From NCBI GenBank assembly GCA_017591395.1, contig WEDG01004288.1, forward strand, positions 62,001 to 126,000: a stretch of DNA of 64,000 bases, in the 5' to 3' direction. Below are positions 1 to 10,789 of the stretch, in pieces. The notes beneath the pieces are model-generated. The model did not search any database. It was given only the letters and a program-made list of their open reading frames with translations, and was not told the DNA's origin. The translations under genes and the position numbers were made by a program. The first letter of the stretch is position 1; the number at the start of each line of letters is the position of its first letter. The DNA comes from Schistocephalus solidus (lineage: Eukaryota > Platyhelminthes > Cestoda > Diphyllobothriidea > Diphyllobothriidae).

Positions 1-3000
1 AGCACTGCTTGCCTACTCGCGGAGGAAGGGGCTAGAAAAGGAACCCTAAAAAATGCTGGGTATCACGTCTTCTGCAGCCGCCGCGGCTCGCAGATCACAA
101 AATACTCGGTCGTAAAACTTAAACAAACAACAATACCCCCATCCCCATCCCCCTCACCATACTCTCCAGGCTGCTCGGGTGAGTCCACTCACACTAGCAG
201 CCTGGAATTTTCGTTCCCTTTTAGACAATTCTAGGAGCGACCGGCCGGAACGGAGGACGGCGCTAGTTGCTCGGGAACTGCAGCGCTACAAGGTGGGCAT
301 TGCTGCTCTCAGCGAGATCCGATTCTCTGAGCAGGGTCAGTTGGAGGAGGTGGGTGCGGGCTACACCTTCTTCTAGGAGCGGCCGGCCAAAGGCAGAGTG
401 ACGTGACGATGGTGTTTCCTTTGCTATCCGAAACGACATTGTTCGACGTCTGCCCTGTCTGCCGCAGGGTATCAATGATCGCCTGATGAGCCTCTGCCTG
501 CCTCTTCGGCGAGACCAGTTCGCCACCATCATCAGCGCCTACGCTCCCCCAATGACGAGCTCTGATGCGGCGAAGGACAAATTCTTCGAGAACCTGCGCG
601 CCCTGCATGCGACTGTGCCGAAAGAGGACAAGTTAATTGTCCTTGGTGACTTCAATGCCCGCGTCGGGACGGACCACGCTGCCTGGCAGGGAGTGCTGGG
701 CTCCCATTGTCTCGCTAGTTGCAACGATAACGGCTACTTCTTCTGTAAACGTGTTTGGAACACCGTCTCTTACACCCTCGGTCGCGGCGCTTGCAGTTAC
801 TGGGCTATGTTCTCGTCCGGAGGCGAGATCGACAGGACGTGCTGGTAACCAAGGCTATCCGCGATGCCGATGGTTGGACAGATCACCGCCTCGTCATCTT
901 CCAGATGAGGCTCCGACGTAAACTCCAATGAAAGCCCCAAGGTAAGCACCACCCGATAAGTTAAATAAACAACAATAATCATAAATAATACTAATAAAAA
1001 TAATAATCAATAATAAATAATCTTATTGTTAATCGGCCTGCTCAATGTTTTTTTTTCAGCAACCAAATAACCGAGAAACTGGAGGACCTGCATGCTCCAG
1101 ATGATAATTCTACCGTGGAGACACGATGGTGTCAACTGCGAAATGTCATCCAGTCCACCACCCTCGCATTCTTCGGACGCGCACGCCGTCAACGCCAGGA
1201 CTGGTTTGATGACAATGACGCCGACATCAGCAACTTACTCGTGGAGAAGAATGGACTACACAAAGCCTACATGGACCTTCGGATTGACGCCAGCAAAGCA
1301 ACCTTCTAGAGATGCCGCCGCCTTGTACAGCAACGGCTTCGGGAGATGCAGGACAAGTGGATGATCCGAAAGGCTGAGGAAATCCAGGGGTATGCGGACC
1401 GCAATTAAATGAAAACTTTTTCAAAGCCATCAAGGCCACCTACGACCCTTGTATCAAGGGAACCGCACCACTGCTCAGCTCTGACGGCACAACACTGCTG
1501 ACAGTGAAATCGAAAATTCTGAAAAGCTGGGCCGAGCACTTCAGCAGTGTCCTTAATTTCTCATCAGCCATCTCCGATGCTGCCATTGACTGGCTCCCTC
1601 AAGTGGGCACGAACAATGACCTGGATCTGCCACCTTGCCCTTCCGAAACCATATGGGCCGTGCAGCAGATATCCAGCGGTAAAGCACCGGGATCCGACGC
1701 AATCCCACGGGAAGTCTAAGAGCACGGTGGGCCACGGCTGATGGCAGAACTCACAACACTCTTCCAGGAGATGGGGCGCCAAGGACAAGTTCCTCAGGAG
1801 TTCAAAGACACGACTATCCTCCATTTCTACAAGCGGAAGGGAAACCTACAACTCAGTGAAAATCACAGAGGCATCTCGTTGCTTTACATCGCCGGGAAGA
1901 TCTTCGCCCGTATCCTTCTCAATCATCTGAACAGTAACCTAGAGCAGGGCCTGCTCCCGAAAAGCCAATTTGGCTTCCGACGACACCAAGGAACAATCGA
2001 CATGATCTTCACCACTCGCCAGCTGCAAGAGAAGTGCCAGGAGATGCGGACTCACCTTTACACTACCTTTGTGGATCTGACGAAAGCCTTTGACATGCAG
2101 AAATTTGGCTGTCCTGAACGTTTCACGTGTATAGTGCGTCAGCTTCACGACAGGATGATGGCACGCGTCACTGACTAACTGACAATTCCAACGTGGACGG
2201 TCTTCCAAAAGCAGGTGCGGAAGCCCAACCACTTCCACCTCAACTGTCTGCAGAATACTTAAGCTGAAATGGAAAGACATAATACCGGACACGGAAGTGT
2301 TGGAACAAACAGGCCTTCTCAGCATTTATGCTCAGCTAAAACAACTGCAACTGCGATGGAGCGGCCACCTTGTGAGGATGGACGACGAACGACTACCCAA
2401 ACGACTCTTCAATGGAGATGTCGCCATGGGTTCTCGTCGAAAAGAGGGTCAAGTACGACGCTACAAGGACACTCTGAATACTTCCCTGAAGCAACTGCAG
2501 ATCAACCCGGCAACCTGGGAGGACCTCGCCCGGAACCGAGCTGCTTGGAGAAGGACAGTGAAAACAGGGGCAGCAATCTACGAAGCCAACAGGATCTCCG
2601 CCGCCAAGACCAAAAGAGCGGCACGAAAGTCACCAGCGCCCTGGACCAACACCGCCAATGCCCAGGCCCTTCCAAAATGCCCACGCTGTTAACTCACCTT
2701 CCGTGTGCGAATCGGCCTGGTCGGATATCTTCGGACGCAATACACCAACATTACGACAATTCCAATTTCTACGTCCAATTCTGCCAGCACTCATTCGGAC
2801 TCCCGCTCCCTCGCCCCAGGCATCAGTTCCATTACTCCCACATCCCAATACTCATCATCTGTTACCCCCACCACCACCGCCACCATCACCACCATCAGCT
2901 ATGGGGACTCTCTCGTAAACTGTCTTCATTGCCACCGCACATTCACATCACGCATCGGCCTGGTCGGTCACTTGCGAATCCATAGTACAGAGACTGGTAA

Positions 3001-3206
3001 ACCAGTGCCTGGAGCACCAAAACACAGCAGAGATCGCCGGCTCCACTGCCCTCACTGTCTTCGCGCATTCAATCATCGCATAGGCCTATTCGGTCACATG
3101 CGCATACATGACAACCTGCGGTAAACAACCGGAGGCTATGCCACATCAGCGCGCATTACCTACACCAATACATAGACAACTCCCTCTCCATCATCATCAC
3201 GTACCT
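1..3206 (+). mobile_element. LINE-A copy A (zinc-finger-tailed non-LTR retrotransposon, internally deleted)
   Basis: The first bases match the 5' region of copy C at about 62034, so the element begins at or before the window edge. In order it holds an apurinic-type endonuclease, a linker, the fingers and thumb start of a reverse transcriptase, and C-terminal C2H2 fingers ending at 3124. A short 3' tail is shared with copy B (13133-13210). Relative to copy B the RT core is missing: a 30-base in-frame loss follows the LTKAFD motif near 2094, and about 620 bases are lost near 2185, removing the FADD catalytic motif. An AATAA-rich insertion lies at about 966-1030. The copy is dead and non-autonomous. 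Confidence 0.9.
179..3124 (+). pseudogene. LINE-A polyprotein remnant: endonuclease, partial RT, C2H2 fingers
   Basis: Endonuclease motifs are visible (LAAWNFRSLL near 195, [15 protein letters not shown] near 541, [12 protein letters not shown] near 640). One extra base near 375 breaks the frame compared with copy C. Frame fragments then continue at 1092-1364, 1504-1719, 1741-2178 and 2297-2692. A stop at 1717-1719 replaces the tyrosine codon that copy C keeps. The first finger is interrupted by a stop at about 2690. Two further C2H2 fingers (CLHC and CPHC starts, each with a 12-residue spacer to the first His) are intact in 2705-3124, giving three finger modules in all. The protein would have nicked DNA and primed reverse transcription in the nucleus. 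No intact product is possible from this copy. Confidence 0.85.
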
Positions 3207-3720
3207 GAAAATATCACGGTTTCCTAGAAACTGTGGCTAGGAAGACTGCCAATCTGACACTTACACCAGACAAGATCGTCGGCCCAGCGTATTTTCTGTG
3301 TGTGTCGAGTGACTGCCCAGTGGACTGGGAGTCAGATGGGGATGGCTCCTCCATATCCCCTGCTTGAGTAGATCCTGGTGTGTGCGTAATGGGGGCCAGG
3401 TCGTGCTGTGGCGCGCGAAGACGGGTACGCCGACCCGTCAGCCAATGCGCCCACTCCTACATCAGACAACTGACCGGCTTGGACGGTGGTCTGATTGTGG
3501 GGGTGGGGGAGATAGTGAGGTCGACAGCTCAGCCCATGTTCCTCGCTATAAACAATCTGACGCACTTGAAACTATCACGGTGCGCTAAAAGCCGTGGCTG
3601 GGAAGGTTGCTAACTGACGCGAAAACTTTGACCGCGTGGTCAGCCCAGTGTGTGTTTTGTGTGGAGTGTCTAACAAATGCCGAACATTGGAGGCGGGGTT
3701 GGTGCGCGTGTCCAACAAGG
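3207..3720 (+). repeat. Dispersed repeat R1, copy a (hairpin-bearing dimer)
   Basis: This stretch has close relatives at 41912-42690, 15180-15660, 29330-29600 and 55490-55790 (minus). A motif of the form TATCACGG-N10-CCGTGGCTGG then GGTTGCTAACTGAC occurs at about 3215 (weak) and 3577 (strong), so the copy looks like a dimer of about 360 bases. CACGG and CCGTG form a perfect short stem. No coding potential is convincing. It directly follows LINE-A copy A, as it also does near copy D, but other copies are not next to LINE-A. Confidence 0.6.
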
Positions 3721-4094
3721 ACTACTTTTATCCTAGTGACTGTGGTCAGTGGCGTCTGGATTTCCTATTTATCCTTTTGGAGAAGCTTATCAAAAAATGT
3801 GTCAAGAAGTGAAACTCAAACCTTCGGTTTTTGAAATAAAGAAGAAAGTTGTTCGCTCGCCGGCATCATGGCTTCATTCGGCTGAGCTTTCAAACTCTTA
3901 TTGGATTCAAACGTCAGGGATAAAAGCGTAAACAAAAACAAGCAACCGTTATAGTGGTAGGGGCAAGAACCCAGGGACGCCAGTCCCGAGGTTACTGTGC
4001 AGGGCTCGGTATGCCGACACCCAATCAATAAATCGATTTACCGACTTCTCAGCGGAGGCCTAGGCTTCAATCAATTCTCAGCTTAGTAGAGGAT

Positions 4095-4260
4095 TTTGGC
4101 AGATTTGAATAATTTCTTTGACTCACAGCTCCCGTTGGGGCCTCGTAGCTCAGTTGGCTAGAGTGTTGGCTGTACTAAATCCTTCCTCTTGCTGGCGTGT
4201 GTTCGTATCCCACTAAGTCCACCGAGTTTTTCACAGGTGGGTCAAAGGAATTCCCGGCTT
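4095..4260 (+). repeat. tRNA-like SINE2, copy a
   Basis: A tRNA-like head starts at about 4137 (CCTCGTAGCTCAGTTGGC, an A-box form) with a degraded B box near 4200 (GTTCGTATCCC). The upstream flank (CTCACAGCTCCCG) and the downstream GAGTTTTTCACAGGTGGGTC recur around the minus-strand copies at 50.4-50.9 kb, which defines a repeat rather than a lone tRNA gene. It lies upstream of the first recognised alkaline phosphatase exon. A functional tRNA is unlikely because the anticodon arm is expanded and the T arm is mismatched. Confidence 0.55.
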
Positions 4261-4603
4261 GTCTTGTATCTGGCAGGGATGATTATCCTTGTGACCGCGA
4301 ATTTAAACTCATGACCCGTTTCGTAGGTGTGGCAGGTGCTTTTGATAGGCCGTCATCGTACTCACCTCTGGAAGGATAGGTCAGAAGTTGTTACTGCATG
4401 TTGGTGGATATTTTTTCTTATACATAGCCTGTTGAAAATTAAATACATCTCGTGGCAGATTTTTCAGAATACAGTAAGTCTGCTTTTGTATTTAAATTTT
4501 GACGACCGCTATGTTCTTTTGTTTTGGAGGAGTTGACCTGTCAGTTTTTGTTGTTATTTGAAGTTGCTCTTAAAATTAAAACTTCCAAGCGTCTACTATA
4601 AAG

Positions 4604-4775
4604 GGTTGGCGGCCGCCTCGCATCTACCTTTCGAGTTAGACCGAAAGGAGAATGATCCACGTCTGGCAAACCTTACGCGTTTGGCAATCAATGTCCTCCA
4701 AAGGAACAAGAAAGGATTCTTCCTGTTTGTGGAGGCTGGGAGGATAGACCATGCCCACCACTTTGGCCAGGCGAA
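4604..4775 (+). CDS. Alkaline phosphatase, internal exon (metal-site exon 1)
   Basis: The reading frame matches the alkaline phosphatase segment that ends in the metal-binding loop: FFLFVEAGRIDHAHH, where the Asp (4747-4749) and the His residues supply zinc ligands in this family. The enzyme hydrolyses phosphate monoesters at the outer cell surface. The donor after 4775 is GTAAGT and leaves phase 2. Two acceptors are possible, giving an exon start at 4604 or at 4590; 4604 fits the family start GL-AASH best. Joining to 6383 keeps frame and gives a natural family sequence (GQAKKALEEV). The 5' exons with the catalytic serine are not seen, so they lie upstream of the window or beyond LINE-A copy A. 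Confidence 0.85.
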
Positions 4776-6382
4776 GTAAGTTGCTAATAAAAGCAGTCCG
4801 ATCAACCAATTAAACCTAAGGAATGAAACTAAACGTTGTCAAAATTGTGTATTACAGAGGTTGAAATGGTCTTCAGTGAAATGGTTGGTAAGAAAAGATT
4901 GAAACTCGATAGCAGAAACGAGAATTTGTTTTAGCTCGACGTTTCGGTTACATATTTCAACCGTACAAGGATTTTATGGACCCATACAGATTACAGTTTT
5001 TAATGGATGCGGGTGCTATGTGCACGCACATCCCCTAAAATCAAAATCTGCCACATTCCTTGCAGATATTTAATCTTTATATGGTCACCCACATCAGAGG
5101 CACTAGCTGCCGCAACTAAATCGTTTATGTTGGTGATTGTTATGGAAAGTGCTAAGTCGCGTGACGGAAAATGCGTTAGTTCACGAGCTTCTCGTGCAAC
5201 TCGTGAATATGAATATGAAGGGAGCAGGTCATAGACTATGCTGCCCTGAGAACCGAGACTCAAGCAACTCTTGCCATAAGGGGTTCTTATAACTTGCGGG
5301 AATTTCAGCATCACTGAGCGTAAAAGCCTGACTGAATACCGTTCAATGATTTGCGATATCAACTTTGGCGACCTACCCTTTCCCTTAATGCACGTTCGGG
5401 CATCCGCGTCAACAGTAATCTTACAGTTTTTTTTATGTAATGACTATGTCCGCAGCCTCATCAGCTCTGATAGAAGACATCTGATATTTCTTTCCCTGGC
5501 AGGGAATCTTACGGCTCTATAACTTGGGTCCAGTTGAGGGGTTCCAGTTTGAGTAGAACCCCGAATGCCGAGTGACGTGTGAAGGCGCTTTCGGCTTCCA
5601 TTATGTTGTTGACCAGCGGCAGCGTTTGTCAAATGTCGGATATTTTATATTCTGGGCTCTCGCTCATTGTCCTTGCAAGTGGCTTCAGATGAAAATACGT
5701 CCGTAGCTGAGCATCCCTCTAATGTTTTGTTTTGTCACCATCGTGTTCACTGCAGTAAATTCCAGCGTGTCAGTGGAGCACTCGTGCGCAGTTCTTTGTG
5801 TTTCGGCTATCTTTACTTTGTTTTGACATGGGATACAGGTGGTTGAAGGAGGAGCGAGTATGATAGATACTTCGCAAGTCACCGGTGCTGAGTTCAGTCT
5901 GTGGAACACGCCATGACCGTCGTCACCTGCTCCAAGATAATTCTGCCTTAGTGGTCAGGCTACCGACTCGGGCAAATGCTCAATGGTTTAAATGTCGCGC
6001 AAACTGTCCTTCGTTTAATAATTCAAAAAGTTTCGCCTAAACTACCTTCCAGCGCCAGAATATAAAAGTGCTTGTATAAGTTAATATTTAAATAATAAAA
6101 AATGCGGAAACCTGGATTTGCACCGGAGCTATCGCTCCGGCAATCATAAATGCGTACAGGAACTTTTGTTCAGAACTTGAAGCTAGTTCACAGCTTTTCA
6201 GGATTTTCTGACGGTTTTTCAAAATCACGGAGACACCGATTCCTGTCTATTGCTTCAGTTGTAGAAAATATTTTGTTTCCTTGTCCCTGAAGCTTACTTT
6301 TAGAAGGTCATAGCAACATTGAGGCAGAAAACCTGACTTATTTTACGCCCCATTTATAAATGCAAGGTTTTTATACCCACAG
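4776..6382 (+). other. Alkaline phosphatase intron
   Basis: The intron begins GTAAGT and ends CCCACAG. It contains no recognised gene. Around 4890-4980 a stretch with CGACGTTTCGG resembles the 3' ends of dispersed retroelements, but I could not assign it. The rest is AT-rich sequence without visible repeats. Confidence 0.7.
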
Positions 6383-6560
6383 AAAAGCTCTCGAGGAGGT
6401 TTTGGGTCTGGAGGAAGCCGTTAAAACTGCTGTGGCCATGGTCGACGCAACAGAAACCCTTATTATCGTGACAGCTGATCACTCACACTCATTTGAGCTT
6501 GTTGGAGAGCCCAGCCGTTTTCAGAATGTTCTCGAACTAGATGAAATATTTAGTCAAAAG
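6383..6560 (+). CDS. Alkaline phosphatase, internal exon (metal-site exon 2)
   Basis: The frame encodes KALEEVLGLEEAV followed by a TLIIVTADHSHSF block. TADHSH is the hallmark alkaline phosphatase segment; its Asp (6477-6479) and His (6480-6482) bind zinc. The acceptor is CCCACAG before 6383 and the donor GTAAGA follows 6560. The exon takes up phase 2 from the exon ending at 4775 and leaves phase 0, which suits the exon starting at 8535. The 178-base length and the absence of stops indicate a functional coding exon rather than a processed copy. Confidence 0.88.
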
Positions 6561-8534
6561 GTAAGACTTTCCTCTAGATAGCTGTCATCTGCGCTGCTTA
6601 ACTACCTGCAAGCGTCAATTTTTGAAAAAAAGCCATATTTGAATGCACCTAAGAGGATTTTTTTATTACTCTCTATATAAAGCTCTGGCAACGTTGCGTA
6701 CACATCCGCGAAGTCACTTTTTGATATAATTTCATTTTTTACAAAAATGCTCCCTTGCCAGAAAACAAATTCGGTCTATTTTTTCTCCTTTTCAAGTTCA
6801 TCTGCGTACTTTTGAAGCCTTTTGATAAGTACATAAAACAGAAGGGAATTTTTAAAATAATATATTGAAACTATGAAAATTCCCACTGAAAAATGCCAAA
6901 TAAAATTTGGCGAGCATATGTCTACTTTCGATAAACTGCCTCAAAGCTGCAGCGAGCGGAAAAATCATGCGGTAGTTAGGGCGGGAGGAAAGGACAAGGA
7001 AAAAAATCCTTGAAGTCAGTGTCTCATGATCAACGTCAGGATGGCTGGTTACCGACGGGGATGGTAAATACATGCAGGCTACTATCTAGGTGGTACTGGG
7101 CCATGGCAACTACGGGTCCTGTGTGAAGTTCCTCTGTGCACGCAGGACCTGTTAGCGTAATCTAATTTCAGTCGCCTCCATCGGGCCAAATAAATAAAGA
7201 TAACAGTTCAAGCTGTAGCTAGACACAGGTCACCACATAGATACAAAAGTGGCCCTCCAGGTGTCTTACAAGGTTCTTCAAGTTATCAAAAATCCCTTGG
7301 ACAGCTTCCATTGTCTACGGCAGAAGCGGCTGCACTCGGTTTACACAAACTATTCCTGTGCGCACAGCAGCACGTTGCCTAGGTACCGCTGTTCCCATGG
7401 CCCAAAGTCACCAAGACAGCAACCTCCATGTAAGTACATTTCCTGGTGATCACACCCCCAGACGCTAATCTGAAGACTGCAATTTTTTTCGCCCCTCCCT
7501 CTAGCTATAGCATAATATTTCTACTTACCCGCATATTTTAATTGTTTCAATAAAAATATTATTGAAGAGAATTTATCGTAAGCAAAAGTATGCTTGCCAA
7601 ATTGTCTTTTGAAAATGAATAAGGTTTTGCCCAACCTGCGCTCGTATTCTCGATGAACAGCAAGTTATAGCTTTTGGTGGATTATGACTTTATAAATATA
7701 CTGTAAACGCTGTGCCCTGCACAACATTTACCCCCTAGTATTTCCGTTTGAGATGCATAATGATTAAATACAGGCGCGTCAATGAAAGCCGTTTCTGACA
7801 CGCCAGTGTTCGTCAGCTTACTACAGCTCATGTACAAGTCGGGGAGGCCTGGAGTTTAAACTGAAGATGGCTGACTTCAAACGCAGATAAAACGTGCCTA
7901 GGCTCGCTTAACTTTAATCGAGAGAAGTCAGTCACGCGGGATTGACATTTTAGTGCTCAGATCACGTGCTCAGATCGGCCTACATGCTCAGATCACGTGC
8001 TCAGATCCCATCGATTAACACCCCTGCCGTGGGGAACAGAAGTGTTATCTGAGTACGATTCGTTTGCTCGAAAACACACTACAACTAAGTCTGATTTAAA
8101 GTACTTGGTAAATAATTAGTAGTTACTACTGGCAAAACGTTAGCAAACCAAAAGTTCCTGGCATGGTTGCATGGTCTCATAGCAGCTCATTATTCCTTCA
8201 GTCAAAAACGTAATGAGGGCACACACTGAATCGTCTTTGCATTAATGCGGAAGGCTTGACCTTGCGAAAGGTCCCAATATACTGACCGCACCGATCCAAA
8301 ACTACATCCCACAAGTTCACAAAATTGCCACGAAAGACACTCGATCATCGGGAAGAAACTCGATAATGCAACCCAAAGAGAGTATGAGCACGATAGGCCG
8401 GAACAGCTGGCGCGTATAAAATCACACACCTGACTACAGATATGCACTTAAAAACCAACTTCCTGTCCTACATAGGAGCTGCCATATCTCACACCCCTTC
8501 CCCACCACTTAAAAGCATTCATTTTCCAATTTAG
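6561..8534 (+). other. Alkaline phosphatase intron
   Basis: The intron begins GTAAGA and ends CCAATTTAG. No coding region is recognised in it. It carries the short CACGTG-containing repeat listed separately at 7954-8008. Otherwise I see AT-rich sequence with no clear mobile element. Confidence 0.7.
7954..8008. repeat. Duplicated GCTCAGATCACGTGCTCAGATC block
   Basis: A block with GCTCAGATC on both sides of CACGTG appears twice within 55 bases, separated by GGCCTACAT. CACGTG is an E-box core palindrome. It lies in the intron about 530 bases before the last alkaline phosphatase exon. It may be an intronic regulatory cluster or a chance microduplication; the sequence alone cannot decide. Confidence 0.5.
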
Positions 8535-8903
8535 ACCCTGGACGGTAAGCCAATGACTGCAGTGGGTTACATGAATGGACCGGGCGCACGAACGGAGGAG
8601 CCACGAGCAGATCTGCACCAGCTCTCCTCCGCTCAGCTGACTGATAAAGAATTTCGTCAGCAGGCTCTAGTGCCCCTGTCGGATGCCACTCATGGCGGCG
8701 AAGACGTCGGTGTCTACGCAACTGGACCCTTTAGTCATCTATTTCATCGCACCATTGACAACACCTATCTGGCACATGTCATGAAGTGGGCTCTCTGTCT
8801 TCCACCCTACCAGACCGAGGCGCATTGCAGCAGTGGTGCAAACTGCTGGTCACCAGTTCCCCTACTTTCAATTTTCTTCCTTTTGCTCTCCCAGATCTGC
8901 TAA
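8535..8903 (+). CDS. Alkaline phosphatase, terminal exon with GPI-anchor signal
   Basis: Starting phase 0 after the acceptor TTTAG, the frame encodes GKPMTAVGYMNGPG and then THGGEDVGVYATGPFSHLF. These match the C-terminal alkaline phosphatase region, where the His of THGGED (8691-8693) is a zinc ligand. The 122 codons end at a TAA at 8901-8903. The last ~18 residues (WSPVPLLSIFFLLL near the end) are hydrophobic and follow a small-residue stretch (CSSGANC). This is the layout of a GPI-anchor attachment signal, as in animal membrane alkaline phosphatases. The gene is therefore probably active at the tegument or another cell surface. No break is seen. Confidence 0.9.
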   Translation, partial: TLDGKPMTAVGYMNGPGARTEEPRADLHQLSSAQLTDKEFRQQALVPLSDATHGGEDVGVYATGPFSHLFHRTIDNTYLAHVMKWALCLPPYQTEAHCSSGANCWSPVPLLSIFFLLLSQIC

Positions 8904-9104
8904 AATGTGTCAAACGGTGCCCCCCCCACGCACCGGTATTCAGCCGGCAGATTCCGTTGAGAGGGTTTGACACCAAGAATCAAATTGCAGCCCAAAAAAC
9001 GAAAGACAGTGTCCGACTGCTTATTGATTTTTGAAACGGGTCCGTTTCATTAATCTAGGTCACCTCAAAAAGGACTTAACCGTCACGTTAGTCGTTAATG
9101 CGGG

Positions 9105-9620
9105 CTAGAGATGCGCGCGGCACGCTTTAGAGGGAATCGGTACGCCACGCGTTAGTCCTTGGAAAGAGAAGAGAGAGACAGGGGGCAGGTCTGTGGCGGA
9201 AGGAATAGTTTTACGGTTGGAGGCGAATATTAGAATGTCAAGTGTCGAGGAAGGAGACTGGTTGAACATTGGAGTCGTTTTTCTTATTTGGCCGGTCTGT
9301 CGGACTACAGAAGGAGTCCATTTCCGGAGGACAAAGCAGCGCCAAAACCGGTAACGGTTATAGGGGAGGATGGTTGGCATGGCGATGGCTGCGCAGGACT
9401 CCGTATGCCGGTTCCAGCTAGATACACAGTATGTCTGTGTTCCATTCTGGGCTTGGACTCCAAGCAGTTGTTGGCCAGTTCTGTTTCCGGTGCGGATGAT
9501 TACAACAGTGGCTGCGAAGTTCAGCTCGTGATACGTATCGAAGTTGTGGGCAGCCACTTGGAATAATTCCTTATCGCATCGCACAGCCAGCTTCTGTTCA
9601 CATGTGCGCGCATCGAACAT
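9105..9620 (-). CDS. Unassigned 171-codon open frame
   Basis: An uninterrupted minus-strand frame begins with MFDARTCEQKLAV and is rich in Arg, Thr and Ser, with several NRT and SPSST runs. I recognise no domain, signal peptide or membrane segment. A 92-codon frame on the plus strand overlaps it (9288-9566), so the open frames may only reflect GC-rich, stop-poor sequence. It lies 200 bases beyond the alkaline phosphatase stop and is convergent with that gene. It may belong to a dispersed repeat. No function is proposed. Confidence 0.2.
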   Translation of the reverse strand: MFDARTCEQKLAVRCDKELFQVAAHNFDTYHELNFAATVVIIRTGNRTGQQLLGVQAQNGTQTYCVSSWNRHTESCAAIAMPTILPYNRYRFWRCFVLRKWTPSVVRQTGQIRKTTPMFNQSPSSTLDILIFASNRKTIPSATDLPPVSLFSFQGLTRGVPIPSKACRAHL

Positions 9621-10442
9621 ACGTTTAGTCAGACCTATGTAATGCTGGGATGTGATAAACGACGTCTGATTGCTCCATCGAATTTAATCGGTTTTTGATG
9701 TTCATGCCAGGCTGCTTTGGGCCTGTTTTTTTGCTGCTCTTCTCTCTGACGAAAGCTCGGCCACAAAACCAAATAGTTTCGGTGCTCGGTCAGTCTTCTT
9801 ACTCAAGGAGTAATCTCTCTGACTAGAATAACTCCGATGAGGAAAAGGCCGAGGCTTGGAAGGTGGCCAATGATCGAACTAACTCGAAATCTCCTTCGAA
9901 ACGAGGCTCTCACTTCAACCGCCCTTTATTAATGTGACCCACGCTGGACAATGCCGTCAAGGGGAGATGCGTGTTCTATTCAAATTTTAGTTCATTTAGA
10001 CTAGGACCCATCCCGTTTGGGAAAAATACAGGCGGGGCTGTGTACAAACCAATTCCTGTGACCCCATTTATGTCCACTTCTTTTAATCCCCTCTTGACGT
10101 TAGCTCATGATACGAATGGAAGGATCGAGTGAGTTGGATGCTGCGAAAAGTTCCTCCTCTGTAATGAGACAAACTTTCTGATGACCTTGCTTTAGACGGG
10201 TGAACTACGTAGCATCCCACGACAAACAACAAATCCCCGTATGCAGGAAAGCTGTTTACTCTTTATATCTTTCGAACATGTCCTGCCTGAGGACATTGGC
10301 ATAAACATGTTTACTCGCACAACCAGCCTGCAGTATGCTAGAGTGTTTCCGTTTCAGCTTTTTTCACTTACTGGAGAGGGGGGTTATTCCGGCGTCCTTT
10401 AATATTATATGAGTGTGTGTATTCATATCTGTAGTCAACCCT
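9621..10442. other. Intergenic stretch, nothing recognised
   Basis: There is no open frame of interest and no repeat shared with the rest of the window that I could see. Confidence 0.5.
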
Positions 10443-10789
10443 GCCATCAAGGCCAACTACGGCCCGTGTATCAAGGGGTCCGCACCGCTGCTCATCTCTG
10501 ACGGCACAACACTGCTGACAGAGAAATCGCAAATTCTGAAGCGCTGGGCCGAGCACTTCAGAAATGTCCTTAATTGCTCATCAGCTATCTCCGATGCTGC
10601 CATTGACCGGCTCCCTCAAGTGGACACGAACAATGACCTGGATCTGCCGCCTTCCCTACCAGAAACCATCCGGGCCGTGCAGCAGATATCCAGCGGTAAA
10701 GCACCGGGATCCGACGCAATCCCACCGGAAGTCTAAGAGCACGGTGGGCCCCGGCTGATGGCAGAACTCACAACACTCTTCCAGGATAT

